Below, piece after piece: positions 33,804 to 44,003 of a stretch of 64,000 bases of DNA. A model generated the notes under the pieces. It did not search any database, was not told the DNA's origin, and worked only from the letters and a program-made list of their open reading frames with translations. The stretch is from Stromatinia cepivora. Taxonomy: Eukaryota; Ascomycota; Leotiomycetes; Helotiales; Sclerotiniaceae. The position numbers were made by a program, and so were the translations under genes. The stretch covers positions 186,001 through 250,000 of the forward strand of contig RCTD01000035.1 of assembly GCA_014898415.1 (NCBI GenBank), written 5' to 3'. How positions within the stretch are numbered: the stretch's first letter is position 1; the number at the start of each line of letters is the position of its first letter.

Positions 33804-36800
33804 CTAATAATCCTCCTTTCCATACTCCCCACCTCCAAACAACGTATGCGACCTCCTTAATCTTCTCGCCTCAGGATAAACCTCACTTACTCTAGCCGGC
33901 GGCACCATACCCAATTCCAATCCACTCCTCCCTTCAATCCTCGGATATTCCTCAGGTAAACGCACATATTTACGTTTCGATTTCGGTTTCTTTCCCCAGA
34001 GATTACTGAATCCGCTCCAGAAATTATACCATTCATCAGAACATATTAATACTAAAGCTATGATAATTATTGTGAGGGGAATAGCAATCACCCAGAAAAT
34101 CCATTGTGTGAGATCCATGTTGCGTACGTCGTTGGTGTTCATGCCCAAGATGGAGGCGACAGTGCTGAGGGGGAGGAAGATTATAGTTACGATTGTGAAG
34201 GCGTAGACAGCGGTTTCTTGTCTGTCTTTGTTGGTGTCGATGCTGCGAAGGTTCTATGTCGTTATGTTAGTGGTATTTTCTGATATATGAGGTATTTTAA
34301 GGAAAAGAGAAGTATTACCCAATTCTCGAGGTAATTAGCACGATCATTGATATCACGGAATACTTCGATACGTTCTTCGATGAGCGCTAGACTTTCTCGA
34401 AAGAGGAGTCCTTGTACTCCACGGGGATTATTGGGAGATGGCTGATTCATTTCAGGACCTGAGATTTTAGCCTCCAAATCTTCGTACTTTTCTCGATAAT
34501 GACCGCCTCGCTCATAATTCATGTGATTCGTGGTACGAGGTTCAACAAACGGTGATGTTTTGTACTCGTATTTAGGTGCGGGAGCAACTCGGTTCACTTT
34601 GTCAATTTCAATATTCTGCCGCGATTGAGCGTGCTGAGCGTCGTTTAGGACTTCTCTTTGAGTTTCTAGCGTTTCTAGAATAACCGAGATTTCTTGCTTG
34701 AGATCAGTGATTCTACCTTGATGTTCTCGGTTGATTGGATCTGCCTCAATATCAAATTCCTTGTGGATTGTTAGATGGTATGCAATTTGATAATCATGAA
34801 ATACATACTAAAGATGTCATGTAGTCTATATAGGTCTCGCAAATATCTGGACATGAGCCTGTCAAGTCTTGTGAAAGCTGGGAAGTTATGAGGGAAGCCA
34901 AGTCGAATGGCGAAAAAACCACGTAGTCCGAAAGCTGATATTTTGATAGATTCTGGATAGTTTCCCTCATGCCCTCGTTTTTGAGCTCTATACAAAGATT
35001 CATATGCGTGTGCCATGGACCCGCCATATCCTTTGTAAAAGCCAAAGCCATGAGGAGATGTAACCATGCTCGAGGTAACTTTTCGGAGATATTGATTTCG
35101 CAGCGTTCTGCAATTGGTACTTCAAACAGAAGTTCCCTGAATAGTTCTGTTCGCCTTCCTATGAGCTCCATCCATTCGACAATGTCTTTGACATCTCTCG
35201 TATCTATGCTCCAAGCTCTTTCAGAAAGCATGTGTGGTGCTGAGTTCGAATCATCCTTCTTTGAAGACCCGTCTAATTGGATTAGACCATACGGAAGCAT
35301 CGCCTATTGATTAGCTCAGCTTAAAGTCGATTGAGAAAAGATAAACTCACTATGATTATCTCATATAGTGGGCCCCAATACTTTTCAGTGGTAGGGCCTG
35401 ATTCTTGTGGTGATAAAAAGAACCCAAATAAAGTATCTGCAGCATTGGCGAGTTCCACCTGTAATTCGTATGTTGCCCGAAGTGATTGGTCGGCCTGAAT
35501 TTTACTTTCAACCTCGAGCAAAATATCATAAAATTGCTTCCTTGTATGTCTTGGGCAAGCTCTGTAGGTAAGTCGCTCGCTAATATTAGTTTTTTGCATA
35601 AGGTAGTCATCGATCTCCTGCAGGTCATCATGCAGTAAAATTTCATTGATGCCCGCAACGAGATTAGGGGCTGCCGAATCTTTGGCGGTTCTTGAGATAT
35701 TTTTCATGCCAATTTGCGTATTCATCCAGTTGAACACATGGAACTCATGCGAAACTGCTTTTTTGGTTGCCGTAGAAGCATCAGAGCCATCTTTTTCAGA
35801 GTTTTGGCTTCCATTCTGACTAAATCCTCCGGCCGACTCTCTTGGTGAGTTCAAAATACCAGTTGCAGGCTTTTTTGATTTCCAGCTGGCACGTATCAGC
35901 CTCCCATCAAGCATATATTCCACCCCAGGGAACCATACCTAGCTTTAAATTCAAGACAAACTCTTGAGCTTTGCGCTTGCTTGAATATCTTTGGCCAATC
36001 TTTTGAGGTGATGGTCTTACCACCATACAAAAACTCAAATCCAAGTCCAATTGGCCATAGTTCGAAGAAATGTTTTACAAATTCCTGAGAGGATATTAGC
36101 TACTATGCCAATGAGGTTATAAAATGCAACAGAGCTTCTCACAATCCATGTTTTACATTCTTCAATGGAAAATGACCACAAGGAAGAGCCTGAATCTGAT
36201 ACGAGAAGCGTTCGCATTAGTGAATCAGGGTTATCGTTTCGATATGGAACGATTGAAATGGAGTCTTTGTTCAATTGTAGTGCGGATAATCCAGCGCATG
36301 AAATAATAGAAGCTAGGAGTAAGTCAGCTTTCTATGTTCCAAATATGATTGACTGGCTCTAAATACAATCGTCTAGGATGAGGAACCAAGCTTGCCCAAT
36401 ATGGAAGCAAGATCCTGCTGGCGTGTCTGCGAGATGGCATACAGCTTGTCTCAAGTCGCGCTCTTTTGGTGTCATAGATTGACGTGTTTGCAGCAAAGTA
36501 AGTGGGGGGTGTGATGACGGCTGCACATTTGACGGAGCATATTTTTGGAGACAAAAATACGGTAGACAAAGCCATGTAACTTTCCTTGCTTTAGATGACG
36601 CGGAGGGAGTTTCATCTCGGAGTGGTTCTTGCAAAAGCTTTGGAATCATACGCTTGACTTTTATGCGGCCAGAAATCTGCAATGTTTTGTCATACCTTCT
36701 TTTCACGCGGTCTAATAATTTAGAGATTCCAATTCTTTCGCCTTCTTTCAGTCCGTCAAAATTCAATATGCCATTCTGATAAAACCATCAGCTATCAAGC

Positions 36801-37878
36801 AGTACCTTTTGTCCTCATTGAACAAACATACCAGGAAGCTATCGAAGTCCATAGACGCATCCTCAAACCGACTTGGGAATTTAGTAAGTATTACAAGATA
36901 AGAAATGTATTAAGTCACTTACACCCAATTGAAAAGTGGTACAGGTAATCTCCCGGCAGATGTAGCTTGCCCAGGAGCTACGGTGAACTCAACAGAATGA
37001 GTTCCTCCCATGATACCGTCGCCTGTATAATGAGATCGTAGTATCCTATCAACTTCAGGGCGTTTTATAGCCAAACCTTTATGTGGTTGCAGTGGACGCA
37101 GTGGAATTTCCTTTTCGGAATATCCTGAGCTTGAGCCATTAATATTTTCTGATGGCAGAGAATCTTTGTTATGACGCGAAAGCCTGAAAGAATAGGTCTC
37201 AGGCTCGGGGATAGATAGTCCAAAGTCAATTTCCGCGGTCCTGGTCTCAGGAACTCCGTGCTTTGCGTCATAGCTATAATGATTAGGCACGCTGTCATGA
37301 CTTGAACTACGGGACCTAGTGTATCGATATCGAGTGCGAGTGCGAGACCTAGATCTAGAATGCCGTCTGCCTCGCGACCTTGTACGACGAGTGTAGTAAG
37401 GTGATTCTCTCGCAGTCGCTCTGTCTAAGTAATACTCGTCGCCAATTCTTTCTTTAAAGACTTCGGGAGGAGGGACTGGTTTGTGATGCGATGCTCGCTG
37501 GTAGGCCGTATAGTAGCCAGGTTGAACATATTCATGGTCTCTACGACGGTCGACAGAAGTCGTGGACTGGATCGACGGACTTCTGGGACGGCTTTGAGCA
37601 ATTATCGGCGGTGGTGGTGGTGGACTCGGAGAAACCGTGCGGTAGGGGAGTCTGCCTGTCCGTTGATCGTCATAGAAATTATACTGATAATTCTCATCAT
37701 CCATGACGCCTCGCGGAGGAGGTATCCCAGCAGCATGGCGCTGTTCTCGATCACGCCGGCGGTGAACACCAATTTCTGGTATTTGCGCGAGGTTTTCATC
37801 AAACCGGACGGGTAAGGTTTCTGCTCGACGTGGGCCACGTAGACGCTCATACGGATAGTCATTGCCAGGACGTGCCAT
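33804..37878 (-). CDS. CorA-like (Mg2+ transporter-type) C-terminal domain protein, nine exons
   Basis: Exons by splice signals and phase: 37878-36923, 36871-36832, 36775-36367, 36312-36143, 36084-35939, 35885-35351, 35303-34809, 34759-34319, 34253-33804. They total 3642 nt, 1213 residues, with no internal stop. Introns are 47-65 nt, all GT-AG. The N-terminus is disordered: a Pro run (SPSPPPPPP) and an Arg/Ser-rich block (RRTRSRGRRHSRSRSRTRTR). The middle has KARKVTWLCLPYF and CFHIGQAWFLILDD, known from fungal proteins of this architecture. The end has TM1 (AVYAFTIVTIIFLPLSTVASIL), the CorA-type GMNT motif (about 1101-1104) and TM2 (WIFWVIAIPLTIIIIALVLI). CorA proteins form pentameric Mg2+ channels by pairing at GMN. 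The large soluble part suggests a specialised or sensor-like role (inference). Start at 37878 is the first ATG before the conserved-looking MARPGNDYPYERLRGPRR. Confidence 0.82.
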
Positions 37879-39176
37879 TTTTTCCTGAGAGGAACTCTGA
37901 TTATTGATGCTTGGGAAGCATCTTTGTGGGCGGACGATCATTATCAGGATTCCACCCCCAGTAAGCTGAAAAGCTGCCAAGGTGTGAATCTGACTAATGC
38001 AGATGAACCCTGTTGTCACACATTTACCACTGTATAAGTAAGTTTGATAGCTTCGAAGACATGGTGCATAGATTCACTTATGGTCGGTCTGAGCTTATGT
38101 TGCTATTTTGAATTCACATTGAACGATCGAAAAATACGATACTAGCACCCCTGTCATTGACATGGAGAATAGGTCACGTGTGTTTGGAACAGAAAGGTTA
38201 ATCTCGTGACAGGCCAAGTCGCAGAGAATACCATAATTGCACATCAAGCCACAGGCCCAGGAAAGTCGCAGAAGACACAGAGCTATTTCTCCATAGTTGA
38301 GGAAAATGACGGAACCAAAAGATACATTGTCGACTAGAATCATGTGTGCACAACCTAGAGTTGGTCGTGAAGGGATCTCGTGAGATAATATTTTCGACGT
38401 CCCAACCACTTCTGCCTACCATCGATCACCCGCAATCTTCGCATTTCTTGTCGGATTTTACGAGAGAGCATCCCAGGTGTGTCCTGTGTTTTGTCTAGAT
38501 AGCTAGAATCAATTTGGGACAGTGAACCGGACTTCGAGATGAAGACATGCTCGGGATTGGTGACCTAGCTGAATTTCCATATTGAGGCTCGGATCGACCA
38601 AATTGCATTTATTCTCCGGTTAACTCCTTTTCCACAGAATTACGATAGACTTCTTTAAAATAGAAGGGGCGCAAAAATACATTTCCTCCTTCTAGAGAAA
38701 CCACTTTAACAGGTCGATAACACGAGATCAATGCTACAGGTAGTCCATAGTCTTTCATTACCATCGAAGACTGGTTCTGAATCTGATATGCTATACCAGA
38801 TTCCGGATGTAAATGATTGTAGCTACTGTAAGCTCAGAATTGCTGGGTACCTCCCCTGGTGAACAACATTTGATTCATTCCTTTGGTCGTGGACATTCGG
38901 ACATCCCCCAGCACAAGGACAACCTGTTGTTGGTATGCTGACTGAACAATGCTCGCACAATGCTCTTTCAACAGTTTATCGTTGTCCTGTTCATATTTTA
39001 TTAGAGAACAAGGACATTAGAGGGACTATCGTCCATACAAAGGGCCCACAATAATATATAACAAAGGCATTGTGCTCTTGGATGTTTGGAATTCTTTAAA
39101 AATTAATCCTGACCAGCGCATTACCGCAAAAGAGGCATTTAAGAACAAATTAGCCTACTTTAACACGATCGCAAAA
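37879..39176. other. Divergent intergenic region; kinase-like fragment at the right end
   Basis: Upstream region of the CorA-like (minus) and amidoligase (plus) genes. In frame with the amidoligase, 39048-39176 reads GIVLLDVWNSLKINPDQRITAKEAFKNKLAYF, like the last subdomain of a protein kinase. There is no ATG there and a TAG lies just upstream. Nothing else coding was recognised. Confidence 0.4.
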
Positions 39177-40538
39177 ATGGAAAGTGAAGAAGTTCTTCCC
39201 CCGACAAGCCCAATCGAAGTTACATTCGGCTTCGAACTCGAATTCGCCATAGCCTCGGTGCCAGATCAGTACCTCGATCCCGCACCCGATGATCCTCGTG
39301 AGGTGTACGGAATCACGAGACCGGAGAATTACCCAAATGAATTTCTTCCTTACATATGCCCACCCGCTGTGACAGGGGACGATGAGGTACAGGAAGACTG
39401 GTGTCCAGAATGGTACGTGCAATTACATGCTTTACAAAAAGACATTGCAAAAGTCTTAAATGGGAATGGATTCCCAGCTATCGCTGATTTCGAGCACGAA
39501 GATCCCTCAAAATCGGAAAATCCTCAAATCAAAGATTTAAATCTCTGGGTAGTTTCTATGGATCGTACCATCACCCATGGCCCCGGCGACCCGGATAATA
39601 TTAACTATTATTGGTGGCCGATTGAAATCCAAAGCCCAGCATACACCTACAACGAAGAGAATAAACTAAAGGTAAGAGCTGTGCTTCAAGGTCTTAACGA
39701 AGTTTACAGGACTAAATGCGATTTAAGCGCAGATATTCATGTTCATATCGGTAACAAGCAAAAGGGGTTTGATGCCCGCACGGTTAGAAACTTCATGGCT
39801 TTCGTTTGGACTTTTGAAAACCAAATTGCAACTATCCATCCCGCTCATTATATGACAGAAGAAGCATTTTCAAGACCGGTGAGCACTCACAGCAGGCTTG
39901 CAATAGTGGAAAGTATGTATATACAGAAATTAGTAGAGGAGGGAAGAGAAGGAGAGATTCAAGGGATTAAAGATAATTATGTCATAGACACCATCATGGA
40001 ACAGGTATCAGTTGACAGCCTTGTGAAAATACTGTCAAGTCCATTTCTGAACGACAACCGCCTCACCAAAAGACTTACATATTCTATATGCAACCTAGAA
40101 ACAGATATGGAAAAAGTTAAAAAGACCATTGAATTCAGACAGCACAAGTCAACATTAGACGACGAGGAAGTGTATCACTGGATCACAGTCTGCAGATCCC
40201 TAGTCCATTTCGCAAGTACCGTAGACGAAGACTTATTGACAGAATTCTGCAAAGAACATCTCCACAAGACAATAGACGAGTTCTCCATCGTTGAAGTGCT
40301 CATGGCGATCGGACTTCCGGTGCAAGCTTATTACTACGGAGTAAGAGTAGCGGCGGAGAAACGCGAGAAAGAGGAAGAGGAACGCAAGAGAATGGAGGAC
40401 GAGAAACGTAAGAAAGATCAGGAGGATGAACACAGGAGAAACCTGGAGAAAAAACGCGAGGAGAAAAGAGAGAGAGAACGCATAGAAGCTTTGCTGGCGA
40501 AGCTCAGAAGGGAAGCGGCGGAAAGAAACGCAAAATAG
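39177..40538 (+). CDS. Amidoligase-family protein (COOH-NH2 ligase, glutamine-synthetase fold)
   Basis: 453 residues, single exon, from the first in-frame ATG. Motifs of the putative amidoligase family (Amidoligase_2 type): FGFELEF (17-23), DIHVHIG (186-192), NFMAFVWTFENQIATIHP (205-222) and IEFRQH (318-323). In this fold the Glu and His residues bind Mg-ATP and join an amine to a carboxyl group. The substrate is unknown; in fungi such genes are uncharacterised. Residues from about 393 to the end are a Lys/Glu/Arg-rich single alpha-helix or coiled coil (EKREKEEEERKRMEDEKRKK), an unusual addition that could aid oligomerisation. No signal peptide, so probably cytosolic. A kinase-like stretch is fused in frame just upstream without a start codon. 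Confidence 0.8.
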   Translation: MESEEVLPPTSPIEVTFGFELEFAIASVPDQYLDPAPDDPREVYGITRPENYPNEFLPYICPPAVTGDDEVQEDWCPEWYVQLHALQKDIAKVLNGNGFPAIADFEHEDPSKSENPQIKDLNLWVVSMDRTITHGPGDPDNINYYWWPIEIQSPAYTYNEENKLKVRAVLQGLNEVYRTKCDLSADIHVHIGNKQKGFDARTVRNFMAFVWTFENQIATIHPAHYMTEEAFSRPVSTHSRLAIVESMYIQKLVEEGREGEIQGIKDNYVIDTIMEQVSVDSLVKILSSPFLNDNRLTKRLTYSICNLETDMEKVKKTIEFRQHKSTLDDEEVYHWITVCRSLVHFASTVDEDLLTEFCKEHLHKTIDEFSIVEVLMAIGLPVQAYYYGVRVAAEKREKEEEERKRMEDEKRKKDQEDEHRRNLEKKREEKRERERIEALLAKLRREAAERNAK

Positions 40539-41030
40539 AGAGGAAAGAGCAATGGAGAAAACTGGAGGAAGAACGTCAGAAATATGAGGGCCAGTGATTT
40601 CCTCAAACTTTCTCCTTGGTAAGTACTAGCTCTCGTCCAGATTGTAAGTATTCTCCTTTTTATGACCCCCAAAAGCACCAGACTGTAGTCCAGATCACAA
40701 GTGTATTTCATTTTAATGGATTCTTAAGAACCAAATTTCCCTAAGTGATTGATGTGAATTGCAATGACATAATGATGTGACAACTCCTTCCCCCACTCTA
40801 CCTACTCCCTTCAAATCCAACCTAAAACTCAAATGAAACCACACTCTAAACCATATAACCCAAAACCCCCTACACCATAATACCAATACCCAACCGCACA
40901 TCGCATATCCATATTCCCCCTCCCCTCCCAATCCCTTTCCTAAAATTCGACTCACCAACCTAACGTTCTCTTCCTCTTTTCCCCTCTTCTTTTCCCTTTC
41001 CCCTCTCATCACACACAAAATCCCACCCAA
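40539..41030. other. Intergenic, C-rich; no gene seen
   Basis: 3' flanks of two converging genes. Long pyrimidine-rich plus strand at about 40788-41030. Confidence 0.5.
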
Positions 41031-41398
41031 TCAAGGCAACCTCTGCTGATAATAATCCTGCAACAAAAGTCCACTTTCCGTACAATACCCCACATTAGCC
41101 TTCCCCCCATGCGCAAGCGCACACTTGAACCCATCACAACATGATTCGCCCGTGACGTGACATATGTCTCCTTTTGCGATGCAAATTTTGCGTTCCTATG
41201 GTGTGGAAGAGGTATTGTGTTAGTGTGGTTTTGAAGTTGTGATGGATGGATTTGGATTGGGGGAAGTGAAGGGGAATTAGGGATACAGGGGGTAAAGGGA
41301 TATGTGAGAAGATTGGGACGTACAGCTAGAGATGCGAAGACTTGGGTTGAGAGGGAGAACAATAGGAGGATGGCGAGACGGGGTTGGAGGAGGTGCAT
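41031..41398 (-). CDS. Small secreted six-cysteine (knottin-like) protein, 79 aa
   Basis: Not assigned to a named family. Exon 1 (41398-41324) is exactly the signal peptide (25 codons, MHLLQPRLAILLLFSLSTQVFASLA). A 128-nt intron (GTACGT...CATAG, phase 0) is followed by exon 2 (41195-41031), which encodes a 54-residue mature part. The mature region has six cysteines spaced C-X6-C-X6-CC-X4-C-X12-C, inside the inhibitor-cystine-knot range. The product is probably secreted. Roles seen for proteins of this size in plant-associated fungi include effectors and antimicrobial peptides; neither is shown here. Reading through the intron gives a 129-residue frame lacking the cysteine pattern, so automatic callers could miss or misread it. 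Splice choice is supported by phase and by the immediate cysteine-rich frame. Confidence 0.65.
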
Positions 41399-41963
41399 GG
41401 TGGTGATATTGATGTGATAATGTTGTGATGGAATGAGTTTGATTTTTCTTTGACTGTAGCAATTTCTTCTTTCCAGTATCTTGTGATTGTTGAATTTTCA
41501 AATGGAGGTGGGTGTGATCTTGATGGTGAAGATAAAAGGTAAAATCTTGAGTAAAAGTTCAATCCCATGGTTGGAATGTATGGCCACGCAATTACATCCC
41601 TTCCATGCCCAATCTGCATTCCACACCCCCATTCCAGTATTTTCGCAATGACCAACAAGAATTCAGACAATTCACAACCGGTATCTTTTTAGGAAATTCG
41701 GTTCATACGACCAAGCTTTTAACCGTTTGAATCAAATGGCTGTTTATCCCCATCCCCCTTGTTTCGCCTTCGCCAATCAATATCACTCCATGGCACCCAA
41801 CAGAAATATCATGACGCAGTTATAAAACAGCATATTGTTGCACATCTCAATATTTCAGCCGACATCGGCTACCGCCACCTCTCATGCCACTCACTGCCTA
41901 ATATCCATCAGCTGACTCAATCGATATTCAAGTACACATATGCCACACACATCAAATCACAGC
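41399..41963. other. Upstream region of the small secreted protein; no gene seen
   Basis: Promoter-side DNA, then sequence leading into the 100-bp tandem repeats. Confidence 0.45.
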
Positions 41964-42262
41964 ATACTAAACCGTGGGGCATCAAACCGCGATATGCAAC
42001 AAACCTCCACTCTTGCCCTCTTGCCCTCCTCCCCTCAATAACACCCCCATCCATTATATCATATAATACTAAACCGTGGGGCACCAAACCACGATATACA
42101 ACAAACCTCCTCTCTTGCCCTCTCCCCCTCCTCCCCTCAATACCCCCCACATCATATCACACAGTACCAAACGGTGGGGTACCAAATTTGCGACGAGCAA
42201 CAAACCATCCTTTCCCCTCACTATATCCCTCATTAACCCCACCACATTTGCAAATCTAGTCT
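41964..42262 (+). repeat. Three tandem copies of a 98-102-bp repeat
   Basis: Copies start at about 41964, 42066 and 42164, each with ACTAAACCGTGGGGCACCAAA (third copy degenerate: ACCAAACGGTGGGGTACCAAA) followed by CGATATRCAACAAACC and a CCCTC-rich tail. Open frames through it are a by-product of the repeat. No coding sense is seen. Confidence 0.8.
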
Positions 42263-42264
42263 AA

Positions 42265-44003
42265 TGTGGTATAAATGGAGAGAGTATTGTATTGGCGGGA
42301 CTCCACATCTCTTAGCCTGTCTGAAATACTAATTACCACCCATATCTAATACCCACAAGCTCATGCCACGACACTTACGACGACAACACCTACACAAGAA
42401 AAGGTGCACAACTGGCCGTTCCACAGAATTATTTTCGTGCTCTGCCAGTCACTAGATTGCTGAGCTGGTAGCGATACAAAAACTCAAAAAATTGACATCA
42501 GAGAGCTTAAGAATTATATCGCACGCGAAAATATCCATGATCGTTTGACTTATAACAGAGAAAATTCACATTCTAGAAGAGGACGAAGATTGCGAAAAAT
42601 ATATATATATATTGACTGAAATTACATAATCCTGACTTAGATCCCATTCCCCTCATCAGATCATCATCATCAATAAACCGAAACCCAACCCCCCTTTCCA
42701 AAAAACCCCCCTCGACAAAATATTATTAATCACACACAATCACAATCACAATCACAATCACAATCACAATCACAATCACAATCACAATCACAATCACAAT
42801 CACAATCACAATCACAATCACAATCACAATCACAATCACAATCACAATCACAATCACAATCACACAAACAAAGACAATACACATAACGCTTCACAAACCA
42901 GCACAAAGAAACCCCTCTAAAACCTAAAACCTAAAACCTAAAACCAAAAGCTGGGAAAACTTCTTTTAGCTGCTCGGTAATTTTCATCCTAGCTTTATTA
43001 TGACGTATCGAACACATCTGCATACACAAGTCTGAAATTTAAATAGGTCAGTAGACTGCACGGGACGGAGTTTATTTATTTTCGGAATGTGCTACTGCAG
43101 CTATTCCGCACAGTACAGTCGCGAGAGTGTGAAGAAACGTGGGATGTAGATTAGGTGAAAGATGCCCGATATAGGCTGCAGGTCATAATTGGAACATAGT
43201 GGACAATATTGGACTATCAATCTGTCCTAAATGGACTCGAGCAGGGTGGCCTAGCGCCCTTTTCGCCTACATTTACAGCCCGAAGGGCTGGATACTGAAG
43301 GAGCAGTTCACTCAGTCCACTCTTCTTTCCAAATGCTTCTTGCATGCTTGAATGCTCTGTAGTTCATCATAAGGAGTGATTTCTCAAGCTCCGGCACTTG
43401 CCAGCCGGCTACTAGGCAATCGCAGTATTTCCAAGAAACGAAATGGGCCATTTGTAAAGCTCATCGAGCAGTTCGGTATTCTGACTATCACACACAGTTT
43501 CTATTCCCCTCCATGTTTCTTTCCCTCGAGTTGCCGCGCTACCAATTGGGCCTTGAATCCAAAGTAACCGTCAATCTCGAGAACGCCATAACCTGGTATT
43601 CCACATGAATCCAGCTCAATAATTACCATATTCCAATCCCCCAAGTCTTTTGAGCTATTCACAGATAACATATAACAAATAAGCGTTGAGTTGGCACTGA
43701 TTATACAGCTACCATACGCAGTGCAACCAGCCTAACAGCCAAATTCTACCCATTCCCCTCAAAGGATGTCAGGCAGATGCCACACGAATGTATGTTGGCA
43801 CAAGCGCATGAAATCGTAAGTTTCCCTCGTCAAAAACACCGTTGAACGCCCTTTCCATAAAAATTTCCCCCCAGTTCCAGTCCCAGTTTTACATGCAGGA
43901 AGTATCCATTAAAGCTTCTCTTTTTCGGCGAGGCGCATATCGGATTTGTTTTTGTGAAAAAAAAAGTTTTACACAAGAGGCCGTAACTCTTTCCAATCAA
44001 TAA
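42265..44003. other. Intergenic region with a hexamer array; no gene supported
   Basis: Contains the (AATCAC)n array, four CCTAAAA units near 42919-42944, and otherwise unremarkable DNA. A 63-codon frame at 43376 has no supporting features. Confidence 0.5.
42733..42863. repeat. AATCAC hexamer array, about 21 units
   Basis: Nearly perfect tandem AATCAC over about 130 bp, preceded by CACACAC. Read on the other strand it is GTGATT. Confidence 0.9.

Noticed and set aside
35321..35923. Alternative start reading VWFPGVEYMLDGRL within the CorA-like gene
   Set aside because: That stretch is better explained as a 53-nt intron (35886-35938); removing it keeps the reading phase and joins two family-like exons.
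41964..42863. CRISPR-like regular repeats
   Set aside because: The sequence is eukaryotic; the units are contiguous tandem repeats without unique spacers.
42917..42946. Telomere-like CCTAAAA repeats
   Set aside because: Only about four units, not the fungal TTAGGG unit, and beside other simple repeats; an ordinary short repeat.
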